Of a stretch of DNA of 64,000 nucleotides, positions 63,307 through 64,000 are shown piece after piece. Numbering within the stretch: the stretch's first letter is position 1; each line of letters starts with the position of its first letter. Below the pieces are notes generated by a model, which was not told the DNA's origin, searched no databases, and was given only the letters and a program-made list of their open reading frames with translations. Made by a program: the position numbers and the translations under genes. The stretch covers positions 465,491,379-465,555,378 of the forward strand of contig OY856413.1 of NCBI GenBank assembly GCA_963693085.1, given 5' to 3'. This DNA is from Alisma plantago-aquatica (Eukaryota; Streptophyta; Magnoliopsida; Alismatales; Alismataceae).

Positions 63307-64000
63307 ATGGATAGATCATGGATGTCCATTCTAAATGCTGCACCCCAGAGTTTATTTCTGGTCTTGATCAGTTTATTAGATTTTCCGAGGAACATATGAA
63401 ACAACCTGGAGATAGGTTCTACTGTCCATGTAGGCATTGCGGTAACAACTTGAAAGTCAGCACTGGTGACGAAATCAAAAGTCATGTCATGTGCAACGAG
63501 ATTGTACAAGGCTATAAAAAATGGCACTGGCATGGAGAGATTTCAAACCTAAAATCATTGGATGTCGATAGCAGTGCTTGTGTGGAAGAAGAAATTGCAT
63601 CTGATGACATAGATGTGAACGAACCAGTTCCAGTAGACATCGTTGATGCGATGTTGGATAGTTGTGGGGTAGAGCACACCGATCCACCTCCCATGTTTAG
63701 AAACATTGTGCATGATGTTGAGATACCGTTATACACATGTTGTACTAAGTTTACGAAGCTTAGGACTGTGTTGAGATTGTATAATCTGAAAGCTAACAAT
63801 AGATGGAGCGACAAAAGCTTCACGTCATTGTTGTCTTTGTTGAAAGAAATTCTTCCTGAAGGAAACGAGTTGCCAATCTCAACATACCAGTTAAAGAAAT
63901 TGTTGTGCCCAATAGGAATGGAGGCCAAGAAGATACACACATGCCCAAATGATTGTGTATTATTTCAAAAAGACTATGTGGATTTGAAAGATTGTCCAAA
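63307..64000 (+). CDS. TNP2-type CACTA transposase, N-terminal part (runs off window)
   Basis: TNP2 (TNPD) transposases cut and join CACTA elements. The start ATG at 63307 gives MDRSWMS; a frame change near 63330-63342 is needed to enter TPEFISGLDQFIRF, then YCPCRHCGNN and KKWHWHGE, the Transpos_assoc domain with its Cys and His residues. From about 63700 LYTCCTKF, LYNLKANNRWSDKSF, LKEILPEGNELP and HTCPNDCVLF match the start of Transposase_21. From 63342 to 64000 the frame is fully open. Catalytic acidic residues would be further downstream. The gene is probably inactive because of the N-terminal frame change, unless a small intron or assembly error explains it. Confidence 0.9.

Larger units (their letters stand above)
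61159..64000 (+). mobile_element. CACTA-2, En/Spm-type transposon, 5' part
   Basis: The left end CACTACTACATAAATGGC (61162) differs only slightly from CACTA-1. The bases TTT at 61159-61161 should be one copy of its 3-bp duplication. Subterminal GTCGGTT/AACCGAC repeats, a GC-rich leader, a hairpin unit and a TNP2 frame follow on the plus strand. The right end is outside the window. Confidence 0.88.

Overview
The window looks like intergenic DNA of a repeat-rich flowering plant. It is AT-rich with no intact host gene. Almost everything recognisable is a transposable element: Ty3/gypsy and Ty1/copia LTR retrotransposons with plant-type tRNA-Met primer sites, one plant LINE, two En/Spm (CACTA) DNA transposons, hAT-like and Tourist-like small elements, and a probable retrocopy. 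I cannot name the species.

Layout. 1-989: flank with nothing recognised. 995-27358: one Ty3/gypsy element (element A, TSD GTAAG) whose 5' LTR is split by later insertions. These are a solo LTR (3308-6604, TSD CATTA) and a composite block (about 6930-19803) holding the 3' end and LTR of another Ty3 element, itself split by a complete CACTA transposon (CACTA-1, 9094-16633, TSD CTC). The internal region of A (19954-24602) carries decayed gag, protease, RT, RNase H and integrase, and its 3' LTR is 24603-27358. 27364-33221: AT-rich DNA with a (TA)n tract and a probable mRNA-derived retrocopy (32244-32624, 18-bp target duplication). 33227-45584: a minus-strand, non-coding, long-LTR (LARD-like) retrotransposon (element D, TSD ATAGA). 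It lies at the 5' side of a decayed copia element (45590-52810), which is also split by a 4.47-kb solo LTR (47054-51521, TSD TTTAA). 53084-56099: small nested elements with hAT-like ends. 56458-56948: Tourist-like MITE. 56952-58428: higher-GC DNA of unknown origin. 58429-60256: 5'-interrupted minus-strand LINE, cut by a second LTR of the 47054 family (60257 on). That LTR is cut in turn by CACTA-2 (61162 to beyond the window end).

The most notable part is the pair of related CACTA elements. CACTA-1 has lost most of its TNP2 transposase and keeps only a C-terminal DUF4216 piece. It retains a nearly intact 13-exon gene joining an En/Spm Transposase_24-like region to a C-terminal Ulp1-type (C48) cysteine protease with a plausible H/D/Q/C catalytic set. 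Next to the TNP2 stub is a tandem array with an exact 449-bp period; each full unit contains a hairpin of about 190 bp. CACTA-2 has one copy of the same hairpin just upstream of its TNP2 start, inside what looks like the first intron of a GC-rich leader. It has an open TNP2 reading frame (after one N-terminal frame change) running off the window. Both share subterminal GGCGTCGGTT/AACCGACGCC repeats. One element may therefore supply TNP2 and the other the second protein, but that is inference.
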